The notes under the pieces are model-generated. The model was not told the origin of the DNA and ran no database searches. It saw only the letters and a program-made list of their open reading frames with translations. Shown here piece by piece: positions 1 through 12,171 of a stretch of DNA of 64,000 nucleotides. The position numbers and the translations under genes are program-made. How positions within the stretch are numbered: position 1 is the first letter of the stretch; each line of letters starts with the position of its first letter. Origin of the DNA: Rhodocollybia butyracea (taxonomy: Eukaryota > Basidiomycota > Agaricomycetes > Agaricales > Omphalotaceae); the NCBI GenBank assembly GCA_015501585.1, contig JADNRY010000074.1, forward strand, positions 62,001 to 126,000, read 5' to 3'.

Positions 1-1607
1 AAGTTCTTTTGGCCTCCATACAGCTCTATTATATATCTACTTAGCTTTGAATACACACTATCTTTTTATTAGTTATTTTGCATGAGACATTGCTAACAGT
101 ACTAACTAGCACAAAGGTTATGCCAGACATAAGAAAGGTCACGCTAATTGTAGTAAAAAGTTACGCTATTTCAGAGGTCACGCCTGGGTTACGCTAAGTA
201 TTGCACTCCTGTAGATTGGTAGACAGCTTGCTCATTATTTAAGACTGGTGTTAGATATTGTACATACGAGACACTACAGACTAATACATCATTGTTATAT
301 AGTACTTTTATCTTAGTGATACTTCCCCCTTGCTCTACGTGGAACGGTAAAGACGGCATAGTGCCGCTGATTAATTGTTTCCATCAATTTTTGATGCGTA
401 AACAAGCTTAAGAGACCCGTGGCAAGCCACGGGAACAGACTCGATTTGGCATTAAACCTCAGATATTTGTCAGTAGTAATAATAAGGGAAAGATGGAGGC
501 CTTAGTACATCTCTTGTACATAGCCCGGCCTCTCCAACCTACTACAAATGTACATAGTACTACAACTGCTCAAGTTCTGAGTTTTTCTCTTGGGACCTTG
601 AAGTCAGGAGCCGGAGCGGTACTAAGTTGGGGATAACAAATCATACAAATTAATTATTATATGGCAACGCTCAAGACAGATACATGCAGTGGTATTAGCA
701 TATATCCTAGTGTCATGTGTACATGTGAGGCGCAGATGCATTGACTTCTGATTGGATGCTCAGGCTGTTCCACAGAGTCATTTTGATTGCAGAAAGGCAC
801 AAACACATCCAGCAACTATGCAGTACAATTGACATCCAAGTAAGCAAAGGAAATTTGCCAGTTGCATCTGGATGATCTCTTCTTATACCCTTCCAATTCT
901 CCCCAAGATCTCCCTGCTTCTCACTGCTCAGTCATGCCAATGCATGTGTAGAACTAATAAGTATGATCCTCAGAAGTGTACACTGTACAAACAACTCGTA
1001 TTGGTGTAGATATTTACCTGTAAAACTAATAAGTGTAAGTACTAAATAAACAGGTATATAAATAAACAGACTTACCCTCAGAAGTGTACACCGTACAAAT
1101 GACTGAGGGATAAAAGGAGAACGTGTCCTGTATATAAGTAATAGCTTGAAACTTCCAAGTCAAACCTAGGCACTCGGATAATCGAATAGGTAAGGATAAA
1201 TAATAAAGGAAAGGAAAAACTACCGGCCCCCTTTGAGGGTAAACTTATTCTGTAACGAAACACGTCCCATGCCCTTCGGAGGCAAATGGCGTGGGGCGGG
1301 ACTCCTTGGCATTAAGCCTTTGCCTTCAACAACATGTGGTGCTATTAGCTAACTGCCTGGTACTGGTTGAATCTGACTGGAATAGTGGTCACCGTGGTCT
1401 TGTGCCATATCTGAAGACACTGTTCTGTTCTCTCCTTTCTTCTGCACACACATGGCAGAGCACCCCCCAGACATGAACTCCAGGATCTGCACTGCCATAA
1501 CCTTTGCTGTAATGATAAAAACACTTTTATAGCCATGTTTCATTTGTCAGTATATACTATATGCCAGGTCCTGGAGGCTGGAAGTCATACCGTATACTGC
1601 AATGTAT
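1..1607. other. No gene recognised; retroelement-like debris
   Basis: No reading frame here resembles a protein I know. Positions 120-200 contain short motifs (GGTCACGC, GGGTTACGC) that recur at about 34480-34850, so both places probably hold pieces of one repeat family. A TG-rich, AT-rich stretch at 200-330 could be the end of an LTR, but I found no partner or target-site duplication. The short open frames at 1078-1543 have no recognisable content. Confidence 0.4.
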
Positions 1608-1738
1608 CCATCAGCAAAACATGGGTGCACGGGAATTCGCTTTCTGGCACTGTACAGCACTGGGGGCCACTGGGAGCCGCTGGAAACGGTTGTATAGTGC
1701 CTGACAACGGCGCCAGCTCACCCATGTTTTGCTGATGG
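1608..1738. repeat. Fold-back (MITE-like) element with 20-bp inverted repeats
   Basis: The segments 1608-1627 and 1719-1738 are perfect 20-bp inverted repeats enclosing about 90 bp. The interior (CACGGGAATTCGC, GGCACTGTACAGC, GGGAGCCGCT) matches, in reverse orientation, the interior of the hairpin at 21066-21170, so the two are members of one family. No target-site duplication is evident. Confidence 0.6.
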
Positions 1739-2406
1739 CCTCTGTAAAGAGCTAATTTTGGAGACTTTACGCTGTATGGCCGTGACCGCAACGCAACCGT
1801 ACGCGCCGACAATAATCAATAATTATGTCACTATTTTAAATTTATGCGGCGCGGATAACGGTAACCGTTGACAATGTTGCGCCGCTACGCGGCAACCGTT
1901 GATTAGTCATTATTAGTAATAAGGAATAGACGCCACATAGGCGCCCCGTCCTTTTTTAAAGTAAAGGATGTACGTACGTGCGGCCGTACTTCAATGCCAT
2001 TAAGGGTAGTCAAATACTATGGGTCGCCAAGAAGTGCAACTTTTTGATAAATCGCTTATAAATTTGCGGCGACTCAATATCTCAAAATTCTGAATAGATA
2101 GATCGATTTGTAGTAGATAAAAACTCTTACCTTGAATTTCCTGTATTTTTAAAGCTTCTACATCAGGAAAAACACTTCTGACCTAGGCTTTCCAAGGTTC
2201 ACCTCATGGTGCAGAGGCTATCCAAGGTGCCCAAGTTACTTTGGCACCCTAGGTTTTGAGGTCAATTCCTATGTCTGCTTATTATATCTTTGAAGTGCCT
2301 GTAGGAAGTGTAGGGTTTGCTTTAAGTGGGCCTCATGTTGCTGTGGTTCTTTAGTCTCTCCAGATATCCTATGTACATTAGGTCATCTATGTCTCCCAGG
2401 GAAGCC
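1739..2406. other. Non-coding interval with small palindromes
   Basis: No gene is seen. Around 1850-1920 there are short GC-rich palindromic motifs built on AACGGTAACCGTT and GCGCCGC. At 2033-2044 the motif GAAGTGCAACT occurs; the same motif and its reverse complement bracket 33594-33961, hinting at a shared terminal inverted repeat. Confidence 0.35.
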
Positions 2407-2690
2407 CTAGGAAAGTTGTAGAGAAGCTGTAGAGAAGCCCCGAGAAGTCCCAGGGAAGTCGTAGAGAAGCCCCGAGAAGTCCCAGGGAAGTCGTAGAGAA
2501 GCCCCAAGAAGTCACAGGGAAGTCGTAGAGAAGCCCCAAGAAGTCCCAGGGAAGTCGTAGAGAAGCCCCAAGAAGTCCCAGGGAAGTCGTAGAGAAGCCC
2601 CAAGAAGTCCCAGGGAAGTCGTAGAGAAGCCCCAAGAAGGCCCAGGGAAGTCGTAGAGAAGCCCCGAGAAGCCCCGAGAAGCACCAGGGA
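2407..2690. repeat. 32-bp tandem repeat array, about 9 copies
   Basis: The unit GTCGTAGAGAAGCCCCAAGA plus AGTCCCAGGGAA repeats with a 32-bp period and few changes. Because 32 is not a multiple of three, the open frame on the minus strand through this array cycles with a 32-residue period (LLGASLRLPWDF and similar). That is a by-product of the array and not a gene. Confidence 0.9.
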
Positions 2691-2890
2691 AGTGGGATCT
2701 TCATAAGTATACCTTTGATTATGTATCATGACAAACATCATATTATCAAAATGTGAGCTAAACGTTGTGAGAAGTGCGACACTCTCAAGATAAACCGAAG
2801 TGAAAAGCCAGCTACTATCTATTGCACAAGACATACACTTTAATTATTTTTACGCAACACCGTACAGCCATATATACAGATATGTACTTG

Positions 2891-4366
2891 CTAGGATAGA
2901 CCAGCATCTGAGAGCATCTCATCTGCCAGCCTCAAACGTTTGCCTACCATATTATCTGTGAATTTGAGATGATTTGGCTGACAATCGTCCCCAAGATTGA
3001 CCTGGCGAAATTCCAAAATGTGTTGAAGATGCCACAATAAGTGAACCCCACAATTGTACCCGTTAGGCTGGAAATGAACCTGAGAATTGATGAATGCGGG
3101 CAGAAATTATGATGCAAGTCTAAGACAAACCTTGAAGTGGGGATTGAATATCCACCCACAGTCCACATTATTTTTGAGGTTGATGTCTTGGCCTTGAATA
3201 CTACCTAAGACTTCTGTAACCCATAATAAAAGCTAATGGTTCACTTGAACGTTTGAGAGTAGTAGTATGAATGGAATGAAAACGTACCATCATCAACTTA
3301 GCGTTCTTCCTAAGGAGCGGTGGTTTTTTTTGATTGTTAACACATGTAGGCTTCCAACTGTCATAGATATCGATTCGCTGGTCAAGGAAATCGATACGCG
3401 CAGAGTACCAATGGTGCTTATCGTTGATAGGAATGAAGACACTATCCCAGTCCCTGAGCTCCTGCGATAGCTACAGAAAACACTGAGAGTTCATACAAAC
3501 ACCTGGGACAAAAAGCACTTACTATGGTTTTACAACACCACTTAGAGATCATTTCCTCGTCCGTTTGTGTCAGGATTCCATCCTCCGGGGGAACAAAGTC
3601 ATTTGACATAAAAAGGCACTTAGAAGCGAAAAATGAGGAGAGCCCAAGAGTAGTGCCAGATTCAGTGCACCACTTGCCGACAAAATAGTTGACAACTTCA
3701 TCATTGATCCAACGGTTAACGCCAAGCGTCCGAAAGTCGGAGAGCTGAACATGGCTAAACTTGGAGGTGATTATTTCAGGGCTGTAGGATGACTAGGACG
3801 ATTGAGACGAGGGATGAGAGAAACAGCATGTCGCATACCAAGTCCAGCAAAACTCTCAGCCTGGCCTCTGCCTCCTCCGGATATTCATCGAGGCCTTTCC
3901 ACAAAGCATTTTCTATGGCTATCCTTTTCCTACTAATACACCCACGCAGAGTCTTCAAATTACAAAGGGCACGTAGAGCAGTGTTATCAGAAGGGATGGT
4001 GTGGTGGTACTTTAGGCGACGATTAAGGGAGGCCTCAACGCGGGTCGCCGTGGCAAGAATCCTGACGGTTTCGTGTAGTTGGGTCATTTGAAACGTTGAG
4101 TCTGGGTAGAATCGACTATTGGATGCGGACGGTATTGTAAAAGTCGAGTCGACAAGAGCATCGAGTTGGTCGATAGTTGTCAGATTGAAGAGTTGCTGAA
4201 GGGAGAGAGATGGAAAAAAAGTCTTGCAGTCTTTTATGATATTGACTATATCTCGAAGGACTGGTAGTGTACAACTTCAACTGGGTCCAAACAGTTCGAA
4301 GTTGGCAGGCAGACAATTTTTGTGAGATTTTGCGAGTCGGGAAAATGAAGGCAAATTTTGATACAT
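2891..4366 (-). pseudogene. Ulp1/C48-like cysteine protease, one in-frame TGA
   Basis: Several spliced exons encode a Ulp1-type (SUMO-protease fold) C-terminal domain. In order I read LGVNRWINDEVVNYFVGKWC (substrate-binding WLNDE-type motif), DWDSVFIPINDKHHWYSARI with the catalytic His in the HHWY block, and YNCGVHLLWHLQHIL with the probable catalytic Cys. The frame ends at 2891-2893. The N-terminal 180 or so residues match nothing I know except the second copy at 13951-14868. One clear intron is 3793-3838 (46 nt, GTATGC...CTAG); others lie near 3460-3520, 3190-3285 and 3040-3110, and the one near 3190-3285 leaves the frame one base out, possibly from slippage in an A8 run. An in-frame TGA at 4277-4279, early in the first exon, interrupts an otherwise readable gene. 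The domain call is firm from motifs; substrate and role are unknown. Confidence 0.75.
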
Positions 4367-4399
4367 TGTTCTATTTGCTTTCAGGTTTGAGCGCTGAGG

Positions 4400-6234
4400 A
4401 GGAAACTCTGAGAACTCACCTTGTGGTAGATACAGACATTGCTTAAAATGACTCATCTAGCGGCGTTAATTATTGCCGGAATTTTGCCGGAAAATGAACG
4501 TGAATTGTAAATTGTAAATCGTAAATCGAGAGGTCATCTTCCAACACGGATATCTCACAATGGTCTGGATAGTATCATCTAAGTCCTTTGTTTAAGCTGC
4601 AGAATATTGAGAGGGCGATACTGTGGCTAAGCGGAAAGTGTGAGAAATGGCCCATAAACAGCCAACCATCAACACCTACCACTAAACTACAATAAAGACT
4701 CTAAGTTCAGAGGGGGGATGTGAAATTACAAAGAGTTGAACTTTGAAATGAAAGGTGAATGCAAGAACTAAGGTAAAAAGGGGGGGAGAGGCGGAAGGCT
4801 ATATAATACAAGAAAGCACTGACCAGAGGTTGTCTACCCAGACAGAGCTCTGACTGCAGCCTAACTACAATACTTTACTGGACTGAACTTTACTAAACTT
4901 GAAGCAAAACAAACAAAACTAATAATACAACTGTGTGAAGTGAGGAGGAAATCCCTGCCTCTAATGTGAGGGGGGAATCCAAACCTGGGGATCAACTATC
5001 AATCTGGGCTACATTATATAGAGCAGGAGCGCGGCTGTGTAGTGTGCACAGACCACTTAAGGGTGTGTCAAACCGCTCTCTAGCTTCTAACGAGCCGAGT
5101 TTCATGTTTCTATTATATTTCAATTCAAATCTCAAATCAACACTCCGAAATTGGAGATTATCACTCTTCCCTGTACTTGGGAAGGGACAACAAGCTTCTA
5201 TAAATGCTTGTACTCGGTTATAGCGATGCTAGAGGGTCTAGGGACACTGTCCTATCTCGAAAGTACCACAGAGGATGCAGGGGAACGGCGGTTTTAGCTC
5301 ATGTTCGGCTTAAACAAATAGTGACCTAATTTCGGAGTTATAGCAAGATCTCCGTATTTCAACCACTTCCGGACATCGGCACGACTCGGGACTTCGGATT
5401 TGGACTCTCTAGTATATCTATTGAGTTCTCCAAATGCCGCCGCAATCATATTTCGCATGTGTGACACCTTTCTAAAGAGGTTCTCTTCTAATCCCAATAT
5501 TATAAGTAGTAATGGATACAGCCTTCATAACTCGTGAAGTGGTGCTGCACAAATGCTACAAATATTACTGGGAGTGCTTCTAGTGTATTTCCATTGAATA
5601 GACCTCAGGGAACCAAATATACATAACAAACTCCTTTTCTTTCAGAGTTGTCAAGCAGGGGATGAATTAACATATAGTGAGAAGTGCATATATCACAATT
5701 CTGAGCAAATAGAGGTTGGAGGAGCTTGTATTACATTGGATTCAAGCGAAACACATTGATACACAAGGTCCAGACCATAGTCTCTTGCATGCTTTATCAG
5801 ATGGAGCACTGCATACTGATCAATCCTTCTGGATATGTGAATTGTAGAGACAAGACAGATACATATGAGACTACAGGGTTTGAGGGTGGGTTTCAGTAAC
5901 TAGAGATCATGGGTAGCACTCCCAATGACTTCCAGATACTATGTACACTGCAGAAATGCCAAAAAAACAGTATTCTAGGGCCAAAAGGGTTTTGGGCGTA
6001 TCAATATATAGTACTAGGACACGAATCCGAAATATCAGAGAAAAAGTAGAACTAGATGATATAACTGTTGTCTCTCCGATTTATTGAACAGAAAATGCAA
6101 ACAATTAAAATGAAGGAGTTTCAAAAACGAAGGCAAAAGAGAAGCGCAAGTGGTAGGAGATGTAGATAATCTCCAGAACGATAAAGCGGGAGGCTGAAGT
6201 CACAGTAAGCATCGACACCACTGATCATTCCCCA
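4400..6234. other. No gene recognised
   Basis: About 1.8 kb with only short frames. The AT content and lack of codon structure on both strands suggest intergenic sequence or old transposon debris. A run of G and purines at 4780-4795 and TATAA-like motifs near 4800 could be promoter-like but nothing ties them to a gene. Confidence 0.35.
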
Positions 6235-6244
6235 CTATCCTTCT

Positions 6245-8507
6245 TCATCCACCCAAATCGTTATTATCCCCAGGGATCTGGGCTTCACCAAAGGCAGGAG
6301 CAAGCATCTGGTACTCCCCCTTGCGTGCAGCGTGACCACTAGCTTCCTTGGAGTCTTCCTTGGAGTCAATGTCACAGTACTCTGTTCTGGTGGTAACAAA
6401 CTGCTCATATTCTGCACCGATCTTCAACTTCTTGCATATAACCTCAGTACTCTGAAACTGGGTAGCCATCTCCTGCTCAGTCCAGTCAGGAGAAGTCGCC
6501 CTCCATGACTCATCCCTCAAAGCGTTGCTAAAGCAAGTAATCATATATTCATGGCTTTCCAAATTTCGCTCGGCAGTGAGGAGCTCGGGACTGAACATGA
6601 CGTTTAAGTCTTCCGGGGGCAATATAGGACGCAAACAGCAATGACTATTTCATTTATGAGTTTCTGGAAATGCAGTGTGTTCCAGCCCCAAAGAATGCGT
6701 CCGGGGCCGATGGTGTCTCTCTTGCCGGTAGCTCCTTCTCTGAAGGCATTGAGAGCCCCAGTCCACGAGAACTTATTGTCTCGGTAGGCCCGCATGTGAA
6801 TCGAAGTCAAGGGAGCGGATGCATAGCATGAACAACATGACATAAAAGAACGACTCGAGGTCATCACGAACTTGGTGGGGGTAATCTGGGTCCTCTAAAA
6901 GTTTAATGGACATGAATTGCCATGTGCCCTGACAGGATATTGAGGATCTTCAAACAGAGGGAGAAGAAGGGTAACTCACAGTTCTTTCCGTTGTTCTCGC
7001 CGCTGGGGGTATCCCAGTGACTTTTATCGAACGTTCCCAGTCAATAAGGTACCCGCGACTTTTGAAGAAGATGATGTTCCCGGAGGAAATATCTCTGTGG
7101 AGCACACCCGCTTTGCGGTATGCTTTGTAATGAGCTATAGTCATTATTTAACACATATGTTCTAAGATAGGGGGTGGTTCACTGTACCTTGGAGTGCATC
7201 AGAAATAATCTGCGCAAACTGATGCGTTGATATACACTTGGTGAGTGGCTCCCCGACAACGTCAAGCATTAGATGGAAGTGGACAGGTTTGATTCCGAGA
7301 ACTTCGGTCTGCTGAAAACGGCCAGCTATGTCTTCTCCTGCCAGGGCATGAGGGACATGAGAAACCCCTTTGCACTCCAGAGCCTTGTAGGTTTCGTATT
7401 CGGAGTCATATTTCCAGTTCCAGAAGTCTTTCAGAAGCACGAGGCGCCGGTTCTCATGGTCAAATGCTACAAAGCAGCGTGTGCCTTGTCCTACGGGGTA
7501 CAAGTGTGTGGTAGTGAAGGGTTGGTAGACATAGAGGGTACACAGGTTGACAACTACTCTATAAACCACATCCACCTCCCCGTAAAAGTGTTTATGCAAG
7601 GCTTTTAAGTTCGGATTCCCTCGCAAGCCTGCCATCAAGACCTGAGAGACTTCTTCGTAAATTGGATTGCAGGGAAGAACAGGTTCCATGGTCACATCAT
7701 GGCCACGATCAGCGGGGCTGCTGTGAGTCAGACGCCAAAGGAACTCGTGAAGGTAAGGCATGGTAGTATGATTAAATCAATCTGTGTACTGCGTGCCTGC
7801 GCGCGAATGGCAAAAAAGACAACACTGGTCTCCGAGTATAAAGAACAGGAATACACGGGTCCTTTGCTGCGCAGTCTGAATAGCATTGAGATAGAGGGTA
7901 ATTTGGCCACGGGTATCCTTAGCACTCTCAGGAAGAGTTTTGGCAGGAGGAAAAGGATCGTCGTGCTTTTTGACTTTGAACTCCCCAAAGAGTTCCACAG
8001 AGGCAGAGTTAGTCGTGGAATCCGGGTTGTATTTCGATGCCTCGTACAAGCCAATATCCGGCTTAATCGCAGACAAAGAAAAGTATTTTGCCGAAAATGA
8101 GGAGGCGTCACAGTGATTAGATGTGTTAATAAGCACCCATTCCGGAGAAAGATAGTCTTTCATAGCTGTTATCTGCATAATATTAGATATCACAACGATT
8201 CCACGAAAAACAGTCGATGTACGAACGGAGCATACTGCTGCATTTCCACTTTCATCTGGGCGATATTCACCAGAGCGTCGTACTTTACCCGCATACCTTC
8301 GGCCTCTGGTAACAAATCCAAGAAATTTCTCATATCTATTTTTTCATATTTATCCCTCATCTCCTTTTCTGCGACCCGGTGAGCTCGGTCAAGAACGTAG
8401 TGGCTCGACGTGGCGCCATGCATTGTCGTTGCGCGATTGTGGATTGGAGTAGAAGCAGGCTCTGGCTCTGGCTCATGCAGACGTTTTCTCGGAGTTAGGG
8501 GAGGCAT
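6245..8507 (-). pseudogene. FunK1-type fungal protein kinase, degraded
   Basis: FunK1 is a kinase family greatly expanded in mushroom-forming fungi. Reading the minus strand from ATG at 8507, an N-terminal part with LPESAKDTRGQITLYLNAIQ and HSRAGTQYTD is followed by MPYLHEFLWRLTHSSPADRG, then the catalytic loop VLHRDISSGNIIF (HRD, with Asn), the metal-binding region YLIDWERS, then GTWQFMSIKLLED and RDDLESFFYVML. Two introns are well defined: 7135-7187 and 6929-6979. A further 50-nt intron near 8170-8220 is likely. Defects: an in-frame TGA at 7777-7779 between GTQYTD and MPYLHEF, a frame loss after LDFDSHAG near 6800, and a frame slip at about 6630 before LPPEDLNVMFSPELLTAERN. The catalytic residues remain, but the chain cannot be translated as one protein, so I call it a pseudogene. 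Confidence 0.8.
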
Positions 8508-9423
8508 AGTGGGCGTTCAGGTTCAAGTTGCGAAGGTCCTGACAGAATGTAAAAAAAGGGCTTAATATAACCATATAAAGAAAGTGTCCAGTTGGCAGAC
8601 AAAAGTGAAGGGCAAGAAGGGAGTTGTGGCTTGCGTTTACTACTGCTATAGTCCGAACGAGATCATCTACAATTGGTGGCGCTAGGCGGCATCGACAATT
8701 GTTTTGATTGTCTCAAATATATACAGACAGATGACTTGAAACTCAGACAATGCATCGCCATACATAGCGCACGAGGTATTGCCATCTGGCAAGCTCAGGT
8801 ATCAAACCACTCAGAGGATCCTTAGCTCTACACTTAGCTATACATGATTAGAAAACCTAAAATGGAATGCATGCAACGGTACATACCAGGGAACAGAATC
8901 ACATCTCTGCCTGAATACTCTCAAACGTTTTTGACCAGGATATGCCTCTTTGTCGATAACAATCAAATTTCCATTTAATTAAGCAATCACACAGATTCAC
9001 TTTCGTCGGACACGAAGTAGGCTCTAATAAGAGAGACGGATAAGCATGCTCATATATAGAGGGAAAGGAAAATTTACTTCGTAATGCGTCGGGAATGCGA
9101 CAAAAGACCGTTTGCTGTTTACACTGAGCCTGACGGGAACAGAAAAATTGTTGGTTGGTTGTTTGGTTGGCTGGTTAGAAAAATAAAAGCTTAGCAGCAG
9201 AGGACGAACCCGGGACAAACATACAGAGATTGTCAAAGCAGAAAGGATCACATGAAAAACAGGTGACACGAAAAGAAATCTTTTCTTACAATTTGAATTC
9301 GGGCAGTACTGGGATATTTACGAAATAAAAAATCGTTCGACAAAAGATAAAGGCGTTGAAGTGAACTATGGTACAAATATTCATCGTTCGTAGATACATT
9401 TGGGCAGGGATTGGGTCAACCAT
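8508..9423. other. No gene recognised
   Basis: Upstream flank of the kinase relic. It holds only short frames on both strands. A short tandem of TTGGTTGG units lies at 9150-9175. No promoter element can be assigned with confidence. Confidence 0.35.
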
Positions 9424-10228
9424 TTATGCTATACCCCACCAAAACTCCGAAGGAAGTGGTTCAACAACGCCCTCAGCTTTCAGGAATTCAAAAAGGGCTT
9501 CCGCTTCGTTTATCGTCCCGATTAGACGGATGATCTCACCCCCATGCCATTTTAACCCCCGGCTTACAACAGTTCTGTCAGAAAGGAAGTCATTTTAGTC
9601 TAGAACCCAGCAGAAGAAATATTGCATACCGGCGAGTGTAGACACCAGGTCGCTCCCCCTTGATGACAATGAATCTCTCATTATCCATCTTGTTCTTCAA
9701 CGCAGCGAGGACCCCAGTCATTCAACATTCTTCATAAGCGGCTTCTCCCCGCTCAACTCCATTGAACCTCTTGTAAACAGCATCAGACAATCCAGCAGTG
9801 GCCTCCTTTGCTCCAATGGATCCTTCACTTCCTTCCCATTCCCGGTTCACTGTATCCAAATCGTTTAAGCCCCAATAAATAACATACAACCTTGACCCAT
9901 CGGATCCCACATTCGGCGGGTCAATTGGAGGCGAGTTTTTAATAAAGCTGAACGTTCGCCCTTTACCGGAACCAAGAGCCTGATAAATACCCCCCGCAGT
10001 GTAAGAAAAACTATAGTTGGCGGGAAATGCGATGGAGGTGGCGGCAGTGGCTGGAGTATATGGAAGGGAGCTCAGAGGCAACCTATCTGATAGCAAGACC
10101 GGTCAGTGGTTCAAGGCTAAGACGTACTAACCTGCCAACTTACTCAAGCAGTTGGGTGTAGCCGCGTCAACGACGCAGTCGGACTTGTTGTCCTTCGATG
10201 TGTCTGAGCTGTTGCATGGTGGCTGCAT
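9424..10228 (-). pseudogene. RNase H1 N-domain-like (viroplasmin-type) protein, in-frame TGA
   Basis: Starts at ATG 10228 (MQPPCNSSDTSKDN). An intron of about 55 nt ends near 10090, then comes a Ser/Pro-rich linker and the conserved block RLYVIYWGLNDLDTVNREWE ... VYKRFNGVERGEAAYEEC, which resembles the small RNA/DNA-hybrid-binding domain found at the N terminus of RNase H1. After the TGA at 9722-9724 the frame resumes with TGVLAALKNK and ERFIVIKGERPGVYTRR, a second intron, then GLKWHGGEIIRLIGTINEAE and a natural stop at 9424-9426. The gene inside the KDZ transposon at 46001-47196 has the same order (YIVYHGVGG, FIVIRGVNPGIYKKR, GLGWRGGYVIGATRGHN), so the two are paralogous. Where the TGA falls the ancestral codon was plausibly CGA. 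Confidence 0.65.
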
Positions 10229-11054
10229 AGCGGTGAGAGGAATGAGAAATTTTCAACTTACTTTATAAATCCTTCCACCGCGTTGCCGTTGTGACTCAGT
10301 GTGGAAAAGTTCTATCACACTCTGGAAAGATGGAATCTCACAAACAACAAGTTAGGAAGTTGGATTGCCTCGATTTAGTCGTCCGATAAGCGCTCGGCGG
10401 AGAACGGGAACGAGTATCTTCTACGACTCGTTAAGTATTCAAAATGTTAAGTATTCAAAACAAAGCGGAGTAGTGAAACTTTTCGTCAGCCATGGACAGT
10501 ATGTAGGCAGAAAGTATGTCATTCAAGTTTGTATGTACCTGCTCAGACCTGCTCCTTCTCTTCCTATTGATAAAACCTATATATATATATAGATGTTGTT
10601 AGATGCTACAGCAATGAATAGAAATGCAATTATTCATACCCTGTCTGGATTGATAGCGGTTCTCTGCATCGGGTGAAGGAAGAATCGTCAGGACCCGTCT
10701 GTGGTCTGGAATCGACACTAGCATTCCACCTTGACCACAACTGGTCTACAAAGCGATTAATTTTCAGTGCACGTAAAGGGGTAAAAACAAAAATGCGCAC
10801 TAGCTGCCATCCGCGAGAAAGAGATCTTTCAGTTGGTTCTTCCATTTTCAGGAAACGATGTTTAACAACAAAAGAAAGCTCTATTTTGATAGTTAGGAAC
10901 GAGCTCGAGTGCGACTCATGAAATTCCGAGTAATGATAAGCCAAACGGTCCGAAGCGGATGCGCCGCTGCCTGTTATAGATATGTTTACGGACTTGCTCT
11001 CCATATGTAGACAAATCATCAAAATTGTGAATTTTAATACAGAATGCTTGCAGC
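10229..11054. other. No gene recognised
   Basis: About 0.8 kb between two minus-strand relics. The frames at 10630-11058 and 10916-11149 show no domain; an AT dinucleotide run lies at 10577-10592. Confidence 0.3.
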
Positions 11055-12064
11055 TCAAGGCTCAATACGCCGCCTCTTCCTGACCTTCGTAGGAGTGCTA
11101 ACAGTCCATTCGGCGTCATCATCGATGAAAGGTTCGTCGGCACGAGCACCTTTACCAGGCGTTAGCATGAGAATATCTGGTGAACTGGATTCCAAATCTC
11201 TTCTTCTTCGCCAACGCTTCCAAGCAGGCTAGGCGCGCGCGAAAAGAGGCCCGTTCGACTTGTGGAATGGCTTTGTGATGTCCACACCGACTTCACCAGT
11301 GTTGCCTCCACCAGTATGGTCGTACTGTCAGCTATATGGACTTGCGACATTGATACAGTCCTGACTGGTTTCGACGGCGTCGCTTCTACCAACACAGTCA
11401 CGGATGGTTCATGTTTCGTTGGCTTGTCTTGTTCGCGTGGATGAGATTCTGACAGCCAAAAAGATGCAGTAGCAGCTGTCGTGGCAGTAGGCGCTTTGTT
11501 CTTGGATTTGAACGACATAGAGACCTCTCGGGAGAGCACTCTGCCTTTATTCAACCCAAGACCAGTGCGTTTGGCTTTTTGTTTTCCTTCGGCCTCTTCA
11601 GCCAGTGAGATGGATAATGAGCGAGAACGCTCGCGCTGTAGTCTGGACCGTTGAAAATCCTGCTGAGATGGAGCATGTTTGAGCTCTCAGTTGGACGCGG
11701 TGGAAGTCGTGGAGAGAGCAGGTGATGGATGTCGTGTAGGTGGATTGAATGGTCTGATTAGGCCATCGGAATCATCCAACGCTCATTGTGTCTCTCCAAA
11801 CTGCTCGTCTTCTTCGTCTGAGAATGGTGAATTAGGAGAGACTTTGGACCGAAAAAGCGCACAAGATTCTGGTAGGCTTAATTTGAATCTGTGAAAGATT
11901 TTAGCTGCAGATTATACGCTGAAGATGGTGACTAACAAAGGTTCGATAGTGTTTTGACAAAACGATTGTGCCCAGTCCAACTCGTTTTTCTCTTTCGTTG
12001 TTATACGAACGACTTTGTTCGAGTCTAAATCTCCCATTAGTTGCCACATGGAAAGCTTGTCCAT
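11055..12064 (-). pseudogene. Unknown protein with basic C terminus, two in-frame TGA and a frameshift
   Basis: From ATG 12064 (MDKLSMWQLMGDLDSNKVV) I read an exon, an intron of about 57 nt (GTTAGT...TTTCACAG), and a long polar exon: SPNSPFSDEEDEQFGETQ, then TGA at 11783-11785, ALDDSDGLIRPFNPPTRHPS, then TGA at 11687-11689, ELKHAPSQQDFQRSRLQRE and onward. Frame is lost in a (GAA)n run near 11200 and resumes as DILMLTPGKGARADEPFIDD with the end VRKRRRIEP. The tail KVRKRRR could be a nuclear localisation signal. Both stops are followed by long in-frame continuation, so they are mutations and not ends. I do not recognise the family. Its start lies about 100 bp from the divergent gene at 12172. 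Confidence 0.5.
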
Positions 12065-12171
12065 GAAACCTTCTAGGCGATCTTAGGGAGTTGCAACAGT
12101 CTCGAAAGTTCTTGTACTTGTACTGTTATAAAGATCAAAGTCACTGTCTTTTATCGGACAGAAAACTACTC

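Noticed and set aside
2322..2834. 170-aa minus-strand frame of LLGASLRLPWDF repeats
   Set aside because: It is a translation of the 32-bp tandem array with a 32-residue period; no gene-like start, introns or domain.
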